This document shows, one piece after another, positions 6,385 to 6,770 of a DNA stretch of 6,770 nucleotides. The notes under the pieces are model-generated. The model had not been told where the DNA came from and ran no database searches. It worked only from the letters and a program-made list of their open reading frames with translations. The stretch is from Candidatus Bipolaricaulota bacterium (GTDB taxonomy: Bacteria; Bipolaricaulota; Bipolaricaulia; Bipolaricaulales; Bipolaricaulaceae), in contig JAGGRX010000172.1 in the NCBI GenBank assembly GCA_021159405.1, forward strand, positions 1 through 6,770, written 5' to 3'. Within the stretch, counting starts at the first letter, position 1. Every line of letters starts with the position of its first letter. The translations under genes and the position numbers were made by a program.

Positions 6385-6770
6385 ATGGTGCCGATCCGCG
6401 TTGGAATCCTTACGGTAAGCGACCGGTCTTTTAGGGGGGAGAGAGAAGATGAAAGCGGCCCCCTGATCCGCAAGATCGTGCAGGAGCACCTGGGGGCGGA
6501 GGTAGCAGCCCAGGCGGTGGTTCCAGACGAGGAGGAGGCCATCGTTACCCTCCTTGTAAAGTGGTGTGACGAACTTTCCCTGGATTTGGTCCTCACCACC
6601 GGGGGTACGGGCTTTGCCCCCCGGGACGTGACCCCGGAGGCCACCCGCCGGGTGATCGAGAGGGAGGCCCCCGGGCTCCCCGAGGCGATGCGGATGGAAG
6701 GGTACAAGAAAACCCCCCATGCCCTGCTCTCCCGGGGGGTGGCCGGGATCCGAGGGCGCACCCTGATCGT
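6385..6770 (+). CDS. MogA/MoaB-type molybdopterin adenylyltransferase (3' end missing)
   Basis: This gene runs off the window after 128 codons with no stop. The product class activates molybdopterin with ATP to form MPT-AMP, the substrate of MoeA. The translation begins [19 protein letters not shown] and contains DESGPL (22-27), D48 in [23 protein letters not shown] (71-87) with D81, PGLPEAMR (96-103) and SRGVAGIRG (116-124). D48 and D81 correspond to the two catalytic aspartates of E. coli MogA (D49 and D82). MogA and MoaB are close relatives with the same motifs, so I do not choose a symbol. The ATG lies 8 bases after the moeA stop, behind GAAAGGGGGG; a GTG at 6388 is an alternative. It continues the operon and pairs functionally with MoeA. 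Confidence 0.92.
   Translation, partial: MVPIRVGILTVSDRSFRGEREDESGPLIRKIVQEHLGAEVAAQAVVPDEEEAIVTLLVKWCDELSLDLVLTTGGTGFAPRDVTPEATRRVIEREAPGLPEAMRMEGYKKTPHALLSRGVAGIRGRTLI

Overview
This window is a compact, one-direction bacterial operon for taking up molybdate or tungstate and building the pyranopterin cofactor (Moco or Tuco) that uses the metal. Base composition is very GC-rich. Genes abut or overlap by a few bases, and there is an AT-richer leader at the left end. Purine-rich Shine-Dalgarno sites, a Sec signal peptide and a Moco-family RNA leader indicate a bacterium. Heavy AGG/CGG arginine codon use and the archaeal-type WtpABC transporter would suit a deep-branching, perhaps thermophilic anaerobe, but the lineage cannot be fixed from this sequence.

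Layout. Positions 1-29 may hold the first codons of a divergent minus-strand gene (weak). Positions 30-130 are a non-coding leader with at most a weak promoter. Positions about 131-237 form a structured RNA that I read as a Moco/Tuco riboswitch (Moco RNA motif family). Its closing stem pairs directly with the Shine-Dalgarno sequence of the first gene. Then come wtpA (238-1191), wtpB (1194-1970) and wtpC (1967-3016), the binding protein, permease and ATPase of a tungstate/molybdate ABC importer. These are followed by moaA (3025-3993), moaC (3995-4477), moaD (4474-4719), moaE (4716-5138), moeA (5120-6376) and a mogA/moaB-type gene (from 6385, cut by the window end).

How they work together. WtpABC imports the oxyanion. 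MoaA and MoaC convert GTP to cyclic pyranopterin monophosphate. MoaD and MoaE add the dithiolene sulfurs to make molybdopterin. The MogA/MoaB-type protein adenylylates molybdopterin, and MoeA inserts the metal. The riboswitch would sense the finished cofactor and shut translation of the first gene. The tight overlaps should pass that effect down the operon by translational coupling or polarity. MoeB (MoaD activation), MobA (guanylylation) and ModE are not in this window.

The protein-coding part is a well-understood pathway. The most noteworthy signal is the leader RNA: a predicted cofactor switch in front of the uptake genes, with several mutually exclusive CCUCC/GGAGG pairings that include the ribosome binding site.
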